Origin: Flavobacterium sp. MC2016-06 | GTDB taxonomy: Bacteria; Bacteroidota; Bacteroidia; Flavobacteriales; Flavobacteriaceae | Direction: 5' to 3' | DNA: 64,000 nt | NCBI RefSeq assembly: GCF_009711165.2 | Contig: NZ_WMID02000005.1 | Location: 1-64,000 of the forward strand | Notes under the pieces: generated by a model | Told to the model about the DNA's origin: nothing | The model's database searches: none | What the model saw: only the letters and a program-made list of their open reading frames with translations | Shown here: positions 47,813-56,446 of the stretch, piece by piece | Layout: every line of letters starts with the position of its first letter | Position numbering within the stretch: position 1 is the first letter of the stretch | Translations under genes and position numbers: made by a program

Positions 47813-48957
47813 GTAGTCTGTAAGTTTAAAGACTTCGCGTAAAGCGCATTCATTTCTTCTAAAACTTGTGCTTCGTCACCGCCATTCATCAAATAATTAC
47901 GAACAACATCGCCGGCGTGATCTTGAAAATACATGTGTCCAGAATATCTAGGACGTAAAAAAGCTCTTTCTAAAGCTGGTAATGTATTTTTAAAATAATC
48001 ATGCGTTACTCCATTAATTCTTTCGCTTTTCCAAGCTTGTAAATGCCCAGGCTGACCACCATTATCAGCAAAAATATTCTGCTGTACGTGTGATGAACCC
48101 GTAAATTCGGCATATTTTATAGCTTCTGGAATGTTCTGGCTGAAAGAAGAAACCGCTAATCCTGTTCCGCCTAAAGAAGAAATCATCGGATTATTATTCA
48201 ATTCAACTAAATCATAAAAATGAAGCAGTTTTCGGCTGTAGCCAATTCTCGAATAATTAGAATAACCGTAAGCAAAAGGGCAGTAGGCAATTTCATCAGC
48301 ATTAACCATCGCCTCATAAACCTGAATTGGGTTTCTATTAAAATTTGCTGGATCAATTAATTGTGCCAATTCTCTAAACATTTGTAAAGCCTTTTTTCCA
48401 GTTTCCACCGAAATTACTTTTTCTTCAGATTGAAAAGGCGCTTCGCCCAAACTGCAGCAAAACATGTAGAAACTCATTAAAACATCAACCGGAATTCCTG
48501 CAAAAGCAACCAATCCTTTTTTGGCTAGAGCCAATAATTCGTCATAAGTCTGCGGTACTTTTAAACCTTGCTTTTCTAGAATATCCAAACGAGCTGCCGC
48601 TACGGGAGTTGCAGCATCTATTGGCAATGCCCATAATTTATTGTGAAAAACGTAACTTCCGTAAGAACGTCCCACAGTATTCAGTTCTTGGTCTTTTATA
48701 TATTCTACAGAAAGAGAATCAGAGAGCGGAAGGATTGCGTTTGTGTGCGCTCCAAAACCCGTCCAAGGATGATCGATTACTAATAAATCAAATCTTTTGG
48801 CTAAATCTTCTATAGAAGCATCGGCAAATTCTTGTAAACTTCTTTTTTCCCAGCTGATTTCAATTCCTGGATGTAACTCGGTAAAACGCTGTGAAGTGGC
48901 AACCATTGGGAGCAAGCCTCTTGTGTGGTTCCAAGTTATGCCTTTTAATTTTATCAT
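47809..48957 (-). CDS. Solute-binding-protein-like protein without signal peptide (A)
   Basis: A 382-residue protein of the solute-binding family 1 type (MVATSQRFTELHPGIEISWE, DLLVIDHPWTGF, VPQTYDELLALAKKG, DNGGQPGHLQAWKS). It starts directly in the first beta-strand (MIKLKGITWNHTRGL). On the minus strand an in-frame TAA lies 34-36 bp before the ATG, with no start codon between, so no signal peptide has been missed. It leads the operon, ahead of a CoA-transferase it overlaps by 4 bp. A cytosolic role with the CoA-transferases is inferred. Confidence 0.82.
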   Translation of the reverse strand: MIKLKGITWNHTRGLLPMVATSQRFTELHPGIEISWEKRSLQEFADASIEDLAKRFDLLVIDHPWTGFGAHTNAILPLSDSLSVEYIKDQELNTVGRSYGSYVFHNKLWALPIDAATPVAAARLDILEKQGLKVPQTYDELLALAKKGLVAFAGIPVDVLMSFYMFCCSLGEAPFQSEEKVISVETGKKALQMFRELAQLIDPANFNRNPIQVYEAMVNADEIAYCPFAYGYSNYSRIGYSRKLLHFYDLVELNNNPMISSLGGTGLAVSSFSQNIPEAIKYAEFTGSSHVQQNIFADNGGQPGHLQAWKSERINGVTHDYFKNTLPALERAFLRPRYSGHMYFQDHAGDVVRNYLMNGGDEAQVLEEMNALYAKSLNLQTT

Positions 48958-48988
48958 TTTTGTAGAATTTGAGGTAAGTGTAGTAGTA

Positions 48989-49234
48989 AATTAATAAATG
49001 TAGAAAACACAATTACAAAAGTAGAAATAAGATTGAAATGCACAAGAAATCCAATGTTATTAACAAATCTTTTTTGCGTTAAATGAATATTAGCTGTAAA
49101 TTTTTTACAAATCACTCAAAAAATGTTATAAAATTTTATAGTTTGATCATTTTAACAGATTCAGATAAAAATATATCTCATTTTATAAATTTTAAAATTT
49201 ACTTTTGTAATTGTGTTTTCTACATTTATTAATT
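48989..49234. promoter_or_regulatory. Divergent promoter region with perfect 35-bp inverted repeat
   Basis: Arms at 48989-49023 and 49200-49234 are exact reverse complements and lie 176 bp apart in the 462-bp gap between the minus-strand CoA-transferase operon and the plus-strand sugar-acid operon. Each arm begins with the -7 box TACTTTTG pointing outward (minus strand 49023-49016, plus strand 49200-49207) and runs into the early transcribed region. The minus copy has a TTG 19 bp upstream (49043-49045). Inside each arm TGTA...TACA spaced by 11 bp could be an operator. The pair suggests common control of both operons. Confidence 0.75.
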
Positions 49235-49419
49235 CTCAACTTTTATTTGTCGTACTATATCGATATATTGAAATTCTAAAATGCAATCAAAAATAGAGAT
49301 CAAAAAATATAAAGCGCTTCCGTTTTGTGGAAATGTTATGAAATTAAAAGACTAAAGTGGTTTCTATTTTTTAGAGAAACTATTATAAAAATAAATACTA
49401 ATTATAAAATATTAAAGAA

Positions 49420-50274
49420 ATGAAATTAATACGTTTTGGAGCGATCGGAAAAGAAAAACCAGGAGTTTTAATTGGAGAAAAAAGATATGATGTTTCCTCA
49501 ATTGTTTCTGACTTTAACGAAAGTTTTTTTGAAGAAAACGGTTTAGAAAAACTAAAAAAAGCTTTAGAAAGCAATCCAGTTTTACCAGAAGTTGATGCAG
49601 ATGTGCGTTTAGGATCGCCAGTTGCAAGACCTTCTAAAATAATTTGTATTGGTTTAAATTACGTAGATCACTGCAAAGAAACCAATGCACCGATTCCGAC
49701 TGAACCTATTATATTTTTTAAATCTACAACGTCTTTGTGTGGCCCAAATGATGATTTGATTATTCCGAAAAACAGCGAAAAAACAGATTGGGAAATTGAG
49801 CTGGCTTTTGTTGTCGGTAAAAAAGCAAGTTATGTGGAAGAAGCTGAGGCTTTGGATTATGTTGCTGGATATGCACTTTTGAATGATTACAGCGAAAGAG
49901 CTTTTCAGATTGAGCGTGGCGGACAATGGGCTAAAGGTAAAGGTAGCGATACTTTTGCGCCTCTTGGACCCTTTTTAGCTACGCAGGATGAAATTGCAGA
50001 TGTCAATAATGTTCCGATGTGGCTGACTGTAAACGGGAAGAAATTTCAAAACAGTAATACTTCAAATCTAGTTTTCAAAATTCCTTTTTTAGTGCATTAT
50101 CTAAGTCAGTTTATGACGTTGCTTCCGGGTGATATTATCAGCACAGGAACGCCTCCGGGAGTTGGTTTAGGAATTAAACCAGAACCAATTTATTTAAAAG
50201 CGGGAGATGTAATTGAATTGGGTATGGACGGTTTGGGTTCTAGTAAACAAACGGCTGTTGCCTACAAAAAGTAA
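49420..50274 (+). CDS. FAH-family hydrolase, probable diketo-deoxysugar-acid hydrolase
   Basis: A 284-residue fumarylacetoacetate-hydrolase-like enzyme. Metal ligands are Glu125 and Glu127 in DWEIELAFVVG and Asp156 in NDYSER, and IGLNYVDHCKE holds the family His84. In 6-deoxysugar oxidation, this family cleaves 2,4-diketo-3-deoxy-L-fuconate or -rhamnonate to pyruvate and lactate. It lies with an SDR, a zinc dehydrogenase and a lactonase-like amidohydrolase, which supports that reading. Ureidoglycolate lyase is the other common annotation, but no purine genes are near. Confidence 0.87.
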   Translation: MKLIRFGAIGKEKPGVLIGEKRYDVSSIVSDFNESFFEENGLEKLKKALESNPVLPEVDADVRLGSPVARPSKIICIGLNYVDHCKETNAPIPTEPIIFFKSTTSLCGPNDDLIIPKNSEKTDWEIELAFVVGKKASYVEEAEALDYVAGYALLNDYSERAFQIERGGQWAKGKGSDTFAPLGPFLATQDEIADVNNVPMWLTVNGKKFQNSNTSNLVFKIPFLVHYLSQFMTLLPGDIISTGTPPGVGLGIKPEPIYLKAGDVIELGMDGLGSSKQTAVAYKK

Positions 50275-50294
50275 TTTAAAAAGAAAGAGAAAAG

Positions 50295-51308
50295 ATGAAA
50301 TTTATAGTTTGTGAAAAACCACAGGAATTTAAATTAAAAGAAACCAATATTCCAGAACCAAAAGAAGGTGAAGTTTTATTGAAAATAAAAAGAATCGGAA
50401 TCTGCGGAACTGATATTCATGCTTTTGGCGGAACACAGCCGTATTTTGAATATCCTAGAATTTTAGGACACGAACTGGCTGCCGAATATGTGAAAGGAAA
50501 TGCCAAAGGTTTTACACCGGGAGACAAAGTAACTTTTATTCCATATTTCAATTGCGGAAAATGTGTTGCCTGCAGAAACGGATTGACAAACTGCTGTGTA
50601 AACATTAAAGTTTTTGGAGTTCATATTGATGGCGGCATGGCAGAATATGTGGCGATTCCGGAGCAATATTTGCTTCACGGTCAAGGTTTAGATTATGACG
50701 AATTGGCTTTGGTTGAACCATTGGCAATTGCAGCGCACGGAGTAAGAAGAGCTGATGTAAAAGCTACCGATACGGTTTTGGTAATGGGAGCGGGGCCAAT
50801 TGGTATTGGACTTATTCAGTTTGCTAAAATTGCTGGTGCAAAAGTAATTGTTTTGGACGTCAACGATTACAGATTAAACTTTTGCAAAGAACAGCTTAAC
50901 GCCGATGAAATAATAAATCCGTTAAACGAAAATGTAAACGCAAGACTGGCCGAAATTACGGGCGGAGACATGGCAAATGTGGTTATTGATGCAACTGGAA
51001 ATCAAAGCGTAATGAATAGTGCTTTTAATTATATTTCGCACGGTGGACGTTTTGTTTTGGTTGGACTTCAAAAAGGCGAACTTACGTTTAGTCATCCTGA
51101 TTTTCATAAAAGAGAAACTACTTTGATGAGCAGTAGAAATGCAACAATTGAAGATTTTGAATATGTTATGAAATGTTTGAAAGAAGGAAAAATTGATCCT
51201 AAAAAATACATTACACATCGAACTAATTTTACAGATATGATCAATGATTTTGGAAAACTGATTGATCCAAAAAATAATGTAATTAAAGCATTGATTGAAA
51301 TTGAGTAA
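50295..51308 (+). CDS. Zinc-dependent alcohol dehydrogenase family protein
   Basis: A 337-residue medium-chain dehydrogenase. The catalytic zinc site uses Cys37 (GICGTD) and His59-Glu60 (GHE), and the structural zinc site uses Cys87, Cys90, Cys93 and Cys101. The nucleotide fold is VLVMGAGPIGIGLIQFA. It resembles sorbitol/threonine dehydrogenase-like enzymes often found in sugar-acid loci. In this operon it may oxidise the starting sugar or a sugar-acid hydroxyl. It is 20 bp after the FAH gene. Confidence 0.9.
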   Translation: MKFIVCEKPQEFKLKETNIPEPKEGEVLLKIKRIGICGTDIHAFGGTQPYFEYPRILGHELAAEYVKGNAKGFTPGDKVTFIPYFNCGKCVACRNGLTNCCVNIKVFGVHIDGGMAEYVAIPEQYLLHGQGLDYDELALVEPLAIAAHGVRRADVKATDTVLVMGAGPIGIGLIQFAKIAGAKVIVLDVNDYRLNFCKEQLNADEIINPLNENVNARLAEITGGDMANVVIDATGNQSVMNSAFNYISHGGRFVLVGLQKGELTFSHPDFHKRETTLMSSRNATIEDFEYVMKCLKEGKIDPKKYITHRTNFTDMINDFGKLIDPKNNVIKALIEIE

Positions 51309-51383
51309 TATTTTTTAACGTATAGAAGGATAGATTTTTACTTTTTTGAAAAAAAATAAGTAAATTTTGGACACCGAAAATTG

Positions 51384-51462
51384 CTCGCAAAGTCGCTAAG
51401 ACGCAAAGTTTTTTATTACTTAACGTTTAAAATAGAACTTTGCGTCTTAGCGTCTTTGCGAG
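51384..51462. repeat. CTCGCAAAG hairpin repeat, variant
   Basis: The left arm CTCGCAAAGTCGCTAAGACG pairs with CGTCTTAGCGTCTTTGCGAG with one mismatch, extended by AAAGTT/AACTTT. It belongs to the 40795 family and lies in the 224-bp gap inside the sugar-acid gene row, so the SDR and amidohydrolase may have their own promoter. Confidence 0.88.
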
Positions 51463-51532
51463 ATTAAAAAAAATATGCGACTTGTATTAAAATAAAATCA
51501 AGCTATTAATAAACCTTTAAATAACCATTAAG

Positions 51533-52330
51533 ATGGATTTAAAATTAAAAGATAAAATTGTTGTCGTTTCGGGTTCTGCTGGAAAAGAAGGCAGTATTGG
51601 CGAAACGATTATAAATAGATTGGCTGATGAAGGTGCAATCCCAGTTCTTGTTGATAGAAATAGCAGAGGATTTGGCTATGCAGAGAAACTTCAAAAAAGA
51701 GGAATTGACGCATTATTTGTTCAAACCGATGTGACCAATCCAGAAGAAATGGAAGCTGCAGTAAAAACAATCGCAGCCAAATACGGAAAAATAGATGCCA
51801 TAATTAATAATGTTGGTGTTAATGACGGAGCAGGTTTAGAATCTAGTTACGAAGACTTTATGAATTCGTTGAAACTTAACGTAGTGAGTTATTTTTTGTT
51901 GGCTAAATATGCGCTTCCATACTTAAAAGAATCAAAAGGAAATATTTTAAATATTGGTTCAAAAGTAGCTTTAACAGGACAGGGCGGTACTTCTGGTTAC
52001 GCTGCTGCGAAAGGTGGTGTTTTGGGTTTAACGAGAGAATGGGCGGTTGATTTAATTCAATACGACATTCGTTCTAATGCGATTATTATTGCAGAAAGTT
52101 ATACTCCGGCATACGAAGACTGGATTAAAACATTGCCAGACGGAGAAGTGGTTTTGAATAAAATCAACAAAAGCATTCCGTTTGAAAACAGAATGACCAA
52201 AACAGAAGAAATTGCAGATACGGCTCTTTTCATTATTTCAGAAAAATCATCTCATACAACTGGACAATTTGTTTTTGTTGATGGAGGTTACGTACATTTA
52301 GACCGCGCTTTAATTAGCGATGTAAACTAA
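51533..52330 (+). CDS. Short-chain dehydrogenase, probable keto-deoxysugar-acid dehydrogenase
   Basis: A 265-residue SDR. The cofactor loop is VVSGSAGKEGSIGE, the NNVG motif is at 92-95, and the catalytic Ser143, Tyr156 and Lys160 are present (GYAAAK). The C-terminus has the usual GQFVFVDGGYVHLD. In the fucose/rhamnose oxidation route an SDR oxidises 2-keto-3-deoxy-L-fuconate at C4, upstream of the FAH hydrolase step, which suits this gene. It could instead be the first sugar dehydrogenase. It is followed after 5 bp by the lactonase-like gene. Confidence 0.88.
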   Translation: MDLKLKDKIVVVSGSAGKEGSIGETIINRLADEGAIPVLVDRNSRGFGYAEKLQKRGIDALFVQTDVTNPEEMEAAVKTIAAKYGKIDAIINNVGVNDGAGLESSYEDFMNSLKLNVVSYFLLAKYALPYLKESKGNILNIGSKVALTGQGGTSGYAAAKGGVLGLTREWAVDLIQYDIRSNAIIIAESYTPAYEDWIKTLPDGEVVLNKINKSIPFENRMTKTEEIADTALFIISEKSSHTTGQFVFVDGGYVHLDRALISDVN

Positions 52331-52335
52331 GAAAT

Positions 52336-53166
52336 ATGAGTAAAAGAATAGATTCGCATCAGCATTTTTGGAAATTTGATCCCGTACGCGATAGCTGGAT
52401 TGATGAAACGATGCTAAAAATTCAACGTGATTTTCTTCCAGAAGATCTTTTGCCAGAACTTACAACCAATCAATTTGAAGGTTGCGTTGCTGTACAGGCA
52501 AGTCAAACTGAGGAAGAAACTAACTTTTTGTTGGATTTAGCCGCTCAAAACGATTTTATAAAAGGAGTTGTTGGCTGGGTTGATTTACGTGCTGAAAATA
52601 TCGCTGAAAGATTGCAGCATTTTTCAAGTCATAAAAAGCTAAAAGGTTTTAGACATGTGGTGCAAGGAGAAGCTGATGATTTTATGTTTGGAGCTGATTT
52701 CAGACGAGGAATCAAAGCTTTAAAAGCATTTGATTATACATATGATATTTTAATATTTCATCGTCAATTGCCTGCAGCTTTAAGTTTGGTTCAGGATTTT
52801 CCAGAACAGCGTTTTGTGATTGATCATATTGCAAAACCAGATATTAAATCGGGCGATATTGCATCTTGGAAAAAAGGAATTGAAGAAGTTTCAAAATACA
52901 AAAATGTACTTTGCAAAGTCTCTGGAATGGTAACAGAAGCCGATTGGAACAACTGGGAAACCGATGATTTAAAACCTTATCTTGATGTTATTTTTGAAAA
53001 TTTCACTCCAAATAAACTAATGTTCGGATCGGATTGGCCGGTGCTGAATGTGGCTTCAGATTATACAGAAGTGGTAAAAACTTTAGAAGATTATATTTCG
53101 AAGTTTTCTGTAGAAGATCAGAATAAAATTTGGTTTGAAAATGCGAAAATATTTTACAAGATTTAA
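52336..53166 (+). CDS. Amidohydrolase, probable L-fuconolactonase-like lactonase
   Basis: A 276-residue TIM-barrel hydrolase of the COG3618 group. The metal-binding His8-Gln-His10 lies in DSHQHFWKFDP, VIDHIAKPDI carries another His, and LMFGSDWPV near the end holds the catalytic Asp. Known members open L-fucono-1,5-lactone or rhamnono-lactone. Position next to the SDR and FAH genes supports a sugar-lactone substrate. A terminator follows about 120 bp downstream. Confidence 0.88.
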   Translation: MSKRIDSHQHFWKFDPVRDSWIDETMLKIQRDFLPEDLLPELTTNQFEGCVAVQASQTEEETNFLLDLAAQNDFIKGVVGWVDLRAENIAERLQHFSSHKKLKGFRHVVQGEADDFMFGADFRRGIKALKAFDYTYDILIFHRQLPAALSLVQDFPEQRFVIDHIAKPDIKSGDIASWKKGIEEVSKYKNVLCKVSGMVTEADWNNWETDDLKPYLDVIFENFTPNKLMFGSDWPVLNVASDYTEVVKTLEDYISKFSVEDQNKIWFENAKIFYKI

Positions 53167-53225
53167 ACCATATAAGTGATATAAGATAATTTAAGTTTTT
53201 GTGTCATCCTGAGCGAAGTCGAAGG
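53165..53225. repeat. Single repeat arm plus GAGCGAAGTCGAAGG element
   Basis: AAACCATATAAGTGATATAA (from 53165) is one arm of the 42916 family without its partner. At 53203-53225 follows GTCATCCTGAGCGAAGTCG and AAGG, a short motif widely repeated in Bacteroidota intergenic DNA. They lie just past the amidohydrolase stop. Confidence 0.7.
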
Positions 53226-53284
53226 ATTCTCAAAGAAACTCCACAAAGAATATACACATAGTTTGTCATTTCTGACAAAAAAAT

Positions 53285-53318
53285 AAAAAGCGTGAATTTC
53301 TAAAATTCACGCTTTTTA
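53285..53318. terminator. Bidirectional hairpin terminator
   Basis: AAAAAGCGTGAATTT pairs with AAATTCACGCTTTTT around a CTA-type loop. It lies between the converging amidohydrolase and pectate lyase genes. Confidence 0.92.
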
Positions 53319-53325
53319 TTTTGCT

Positions 53326-53354
53326 CTTTGTCAAAGTTCAAAACTTTGACAAAG
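53326..53354. repeat. 29-bp palindrome (fifth copy)
   Basis: CTTTGTCAAAG, 7-bp spacer, CTTTGACAAAG: the same element as at 10066, 10146, 44158 and 44266, here 8 bp after a terminator. Confidence 0.92.
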
Positions 53355-53375
53355 ATTTATGCACAATCTTGTCAA

Positions 53376-53460
53376 AAACATAGCCCAAGGTTTCAACCTT
53401 GGAGACGCAATATTGTAAGCTCCGTATCGTTTCCCAAGGTTGAAACCTTGGGCTATGTTT
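53376..53460. repeat. Perfect 27-bp inverted repeat
   Basis: Arms at 53376-53402 and 53434-53460 are exact reverse complements, 31 bp apart. Each arm also holds an inner palindrome (CCAAGGTT/AACCTTGG), so several folds are possible. A related half copy is at 28835. With the terminator and palindrome before it, this fills the 321-bp gap. Confidence 0.93.
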
Positions 53461-53487
53461 TAATAATGATAGAATAAAACAGCATTA

Positions 53488-54678
53488 TCATTTCTTCAAA
53501 ACATCCATTTCAGGCGCCCATTTCTTCTGCCAAGCAGCATATTTAGTTAAAGCTTTTTCAGGTTTATCGGTATACCAAGCGTACCCAGTTCGTCTTTCAC
53601 GGCTTACTTCTGCCAATGAATATAAGAACTCACTATCACGATCAGAAAACAAAGGTTTATGTGTTTTTAACTCGTAATAACGCGTCCAGATTGGCGGTGC
53701 GGTAGAATCGGTTACAACTCTAACATCGTTTGTAATTTTCTTGTATTTCGATTCCATTTCTTCGGCTTTAAAACTTTCAACTCTTGTGTTGTAGATTTTA
53801 GAATCAGAGAACCATTTTACTGCACCTTGTATCGATGCGATCACTTTTTTGTTTGGACGATCGATTTCCATTAAAAACAAAACAACATCAACACTTTCGG
53901 CATTACAAATACTCGGCGGCTCGAACTTACGCGCCCACGCTGGTAACAAAGTAACTTCGTCGTGCTGCTGGCACCAAGCAGTTAATTTTCCTTCTTCATT
54001 GATCTGCATTTTTAAGATGCAGTCAATTCCTTTCTCGTAAGAAGCAGTTACTTTTTTTCTAGTTTTAGCATCAATAAAAGCAAAGTCAGGATCGTTGTTT
54101 ACAATCTTTTTCAACAAATCTATAATGCCCATATAAGCGCCGTCATTAAACGTAATATGTCGGCTGTAGCCTTTTTCTAAAGGAAAATATTGAGGCCAGC
54201 CGCCGTTATTGTATTGTGCTTTTAAGATAAAATCAATTCCTTTTAAACAGCCGTCTTTGTATTTTGCTTCTTTGGTTAAAGTATAAACTTGTGCCAGATA
54301 ATTGACATGTGTATAAGTGGTTTCATTATCAAAAGTCGTATGCAGAATCGACTTGGTTTTAATAACCGTATCTATTTGTTTAGGTGTTAGAATAGCCTTC
54401 ATATCGTAATTTTTAGGCCATCCGCCATTATTACGTTGAAAATACAAGATGTTATCGGCAATTTTAGTGTAATCCGTTTCAGCATATTGCGGCTGATCTG
54501 GAACCGGATTTACAATATTCGTTGCGTCTTTAATGTGATACCAATGATTGGTGCCATCTGTAAACGGTTTTGTACTTATTGTCGATTTTTCCTCTTTGCT
54601 GGTTTGTGCATTGGTATGCAAAAAGGTAAAAACGCAAAGACTTAACGCTGCTATTTTTGAATTACGGATAAGTTTCAT
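53488..54678 (-). CDS. Pectate lyase, PL10 family
   Basis: A 396-residue secreted protein (signal peptide to about 25, HTNAQ). The PL10 (alpha/alpha) toroid pattern is seen in ILYFQRNNGGWPKNYD, FDNETTYTHVNYLAQVY, FILKAQYNNGGWPQYFP and LTAWCQQHDEVTLLPAWARKFE. It cleaves polygalacturonate by beta-elimination outside the cell or in the periplasm. It lies 12 bp after the polygalacturonase gene in one operon, a clear pectin-degrading pair. Confidence 0.92.
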   Translation of the reverse strand: MKLIRNSKIAALSLCVFTFLHTNAQTSKEEKSTISTKPFTDGTNHWYHIKDATNIVNPVPDQPQYAETDYTKIADNILYFQRNNGGWPKNYDMKAILTPKQIDTVIKTKSILHTTFDNETTYTHVNYLAQVYTLTKEAKYKDGCLKGIDFILKAQYNNGGWPQYFPLEKGYSRHITFNDGAYMGIIDLLKKIVNNDPDFAFIDAKTRKKVTASYEKGIDCILKMQINEEGKLTAWCQQHDEVTLLPAWARKFEPPSICNAESVDVVLFLMEIDRPNKKVIASIQGAVKWFSDSKIYNTRVESFKAEEMESKYKKITNDVRVVTDSTAPPIWTRYYELKTHKPLFSDRDSEFLYSLAEVSRERRTGYAWYTDKPEKALTKYAAWQKKWAPEMDVLKK

Positions 54679-54690
54679 TGTATAGCGGGA

Positions 54691-56373
54691 TTAAAATTTT
54701 ACAGCTTTCTTAGGAACATCATTGCCAAGAGTGGTAATCTTTGTGAAATCTAAATTTTTAGAAGAAACCAATTCAATATTGCTATTTCCGTCACCGTTGA
54801 TGTTTACCGCTTTAGAAGAAGTAGAATTGAACTCAACAGCTTTTAATGACATGTTTTTTACATTGTAAATTTCAAAAACATTTGGGTCTTCAATATCCAA
54901 TTTAGCATTAGTTATTTTAATTCCATTAGCATCAATAATCGAAAAACCTTTAGAAGCTTTCGCAATTAGATTTGAGATTTCGATGTTTTGTAAATTCATT
55001 TCAGGAAGACCTTGCAGGAATACCGCTTGATACGCTCCTTTGATGGTAATATCTTTAATAGAAATATTCTTAAACTGAGGCGTTTCTTCATTTACAGGAA
55101 CCATTTTGGTACTGATTTTATTGCCGCCTTCAGCCAAAGTTTCAGCAATAGATTTTCCGCCATAATAAAGATCAAAAGAAATAGCTTGTGATGGAATATC
55201 GGTCATGAAAATATTAGAGATATAGATGTTTTCTACAATCCCGCCGCGTCCGCGTGTGCTTTTAAAACGTAAACCAACATCCGTTCCCATAAAAGTACAA
55301 TTCGAAACATGAAGATTTTTTACACCGCCAGACATTTCGCTTCCCACCGTAACGCCGCCGTGTCCGTGATAAACGATATTGTTTTTTACGATGATATTTT
55401 CGCAGGGAACACCTCTGTCACGTCCGTCTTTGTCTTTTCCAGATTTAATGCAGATGGCATCGTCACCAACATCAAAACTAGAATTTTCAACTATAACATT
55501 TTTGCATGATTCTACATCAAGACCATCACCATTTTGAGAAAACCAAGGATTACGAACCGTTATATTTCTAACAATTAAATCTTCAATCATAAAAGGATGA
55601 ATATTCCATGCAGGAGAATTTTGAAACACTGGACCATCAAAAAGCACTCTTTTACTATTCTGAATACTCACCAAAACGGGACGAAGAAAATCATGAATCG
55701 CCTCAAAATCTTCTTTAGTTTTTAGATCCAAACGTATATTTTGATCGGCACCTTTAGCACCTTTCATATATTGTTCTGATGGATACCAGTTGTCTTTTTT
55801 ATCATTTAAAACCCCGCCCGAAGCAACAAATTTCTTCCATTGTTCGTCTGTAAGTTTACTTTTTTTAACCTGTCTCCAAGCTTCGCCCGAACCGTCCCAA
55901 ACGCCATTTCCTGTAAAGGCAACATTTTCTAAGTTTTTACCATAAATAGGAGAGATACAGCGCCAAGTATTTAATCCTTCAAAACTCGTTTCTATAATAG
56001 GATATAAGGTTTTATCTGTAGAGAATTTTATCAAAGCACCAGTTTCAGCATGAAGCTCAATGTTGCTTTTTAAAATAATCGGACCCGTAAGCCAAATTCC
56101 TGGAGGAATAACAACTTTTCCGCCGCCTTTTTTAGAAACCGCCTCAATTGCATCTGCAAAAGCTTTTGTATTTAAAACATAACCGCCGTTTACAGCTCCA
56201 AAATCTTTAAGATTGACGCTATTGTTGGGAATAATTGGCTCGTTAACTTTTGGCATTTTAAATTCGATGTTGGCATAGGTATCATAAGTCTGCTGTGCAA
56301 AAGCAGTATGAAACAAACTTGTGGTCAAGAATGTCAAAGTAATACAGAAGTAGTGAAGTGGTTTAGTTTTCAT
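54691..56373 (-). CDS. Polygalacturonase, glycoside hydrolase family 28
   Basis: A 560-residue secreted right-handed beta-helix enzyme (signal peptide to about 27, TAFAQ). The GH28 active site is complete: Asp283 in NGDGLDVES, Asp304-Asp305 in VGDDAICIKSG, His338 in YHGHGGVTVGSE, and Arg369/Lys371 in LRFKSTRGRGG. An extra loop at about 170-225 is typical of exo-acting bacterial members. It hydrolyses homogalacturonan or its oligomers, together with the PL10 enzyme downstream. A LacI-like operator lies 74 bp upstream. Confidence 0.94.
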   Translation of the reverse strand: MKTKPLHYFCITLTFLTTSLFHTAFAQQTYDTYANIEFKMPKVNEPIIPNNSVNLKDFGAVNGGYVLNTKAFADAIEAVSKKGGGKVVIPPGIWLTGPIILKSNIELHAETGALIKFSTDKTLYPIIETSFEGLNTWRCISPIYGKNLENVAFTGNGVWDGSGEAWRQVKKSKLTDEQWKKFVASGGVLNDKKDNWYPSEQYMKGAKGADQNIRLDLKTKEDFEAIHDFLRPVLVSIQNSKRVLFDGPVFQNSPAWNIHPFMIEDLIVRNITVRNPWFSQNGDGLDVESCKNVIVENSSFDVGDDAICIKSGKDKDGRDRGVPCENIIVKNNIVYHGHGGVTVGSEMSGGVKNLHVSNCTFMGTDVGLRFKSTRGRGGIVENIYISNIFMTDIPSQAISFDLYYGGKSIAETLAEGGNKISTKMVPVNEETPQFKNISIKDITIKGAYQAVFLQGLPEMNLQNIEISNLIAKASKGFSIIDANGIKITNAKLDIEDPNVFEIYNVKNMSLKAVEFNSTSSKAVNINGDGNSNIELVSSKNLDFTKITTLGNDVPKKAVKF

Positions 56374-56446
56374 GGTAATAGTTATTTTTCGGTATTTATT
56401 TTATCGATAACAAAAATTAAGTTCTATAAAAATAAATAATTATAAA

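Noticed and set aside
44298..48957. ABC sugar importer
   Set aside because: No permease or ATPase gene is present and neither binding-like protein has a signal peptide, so a conventional importer is not supported.
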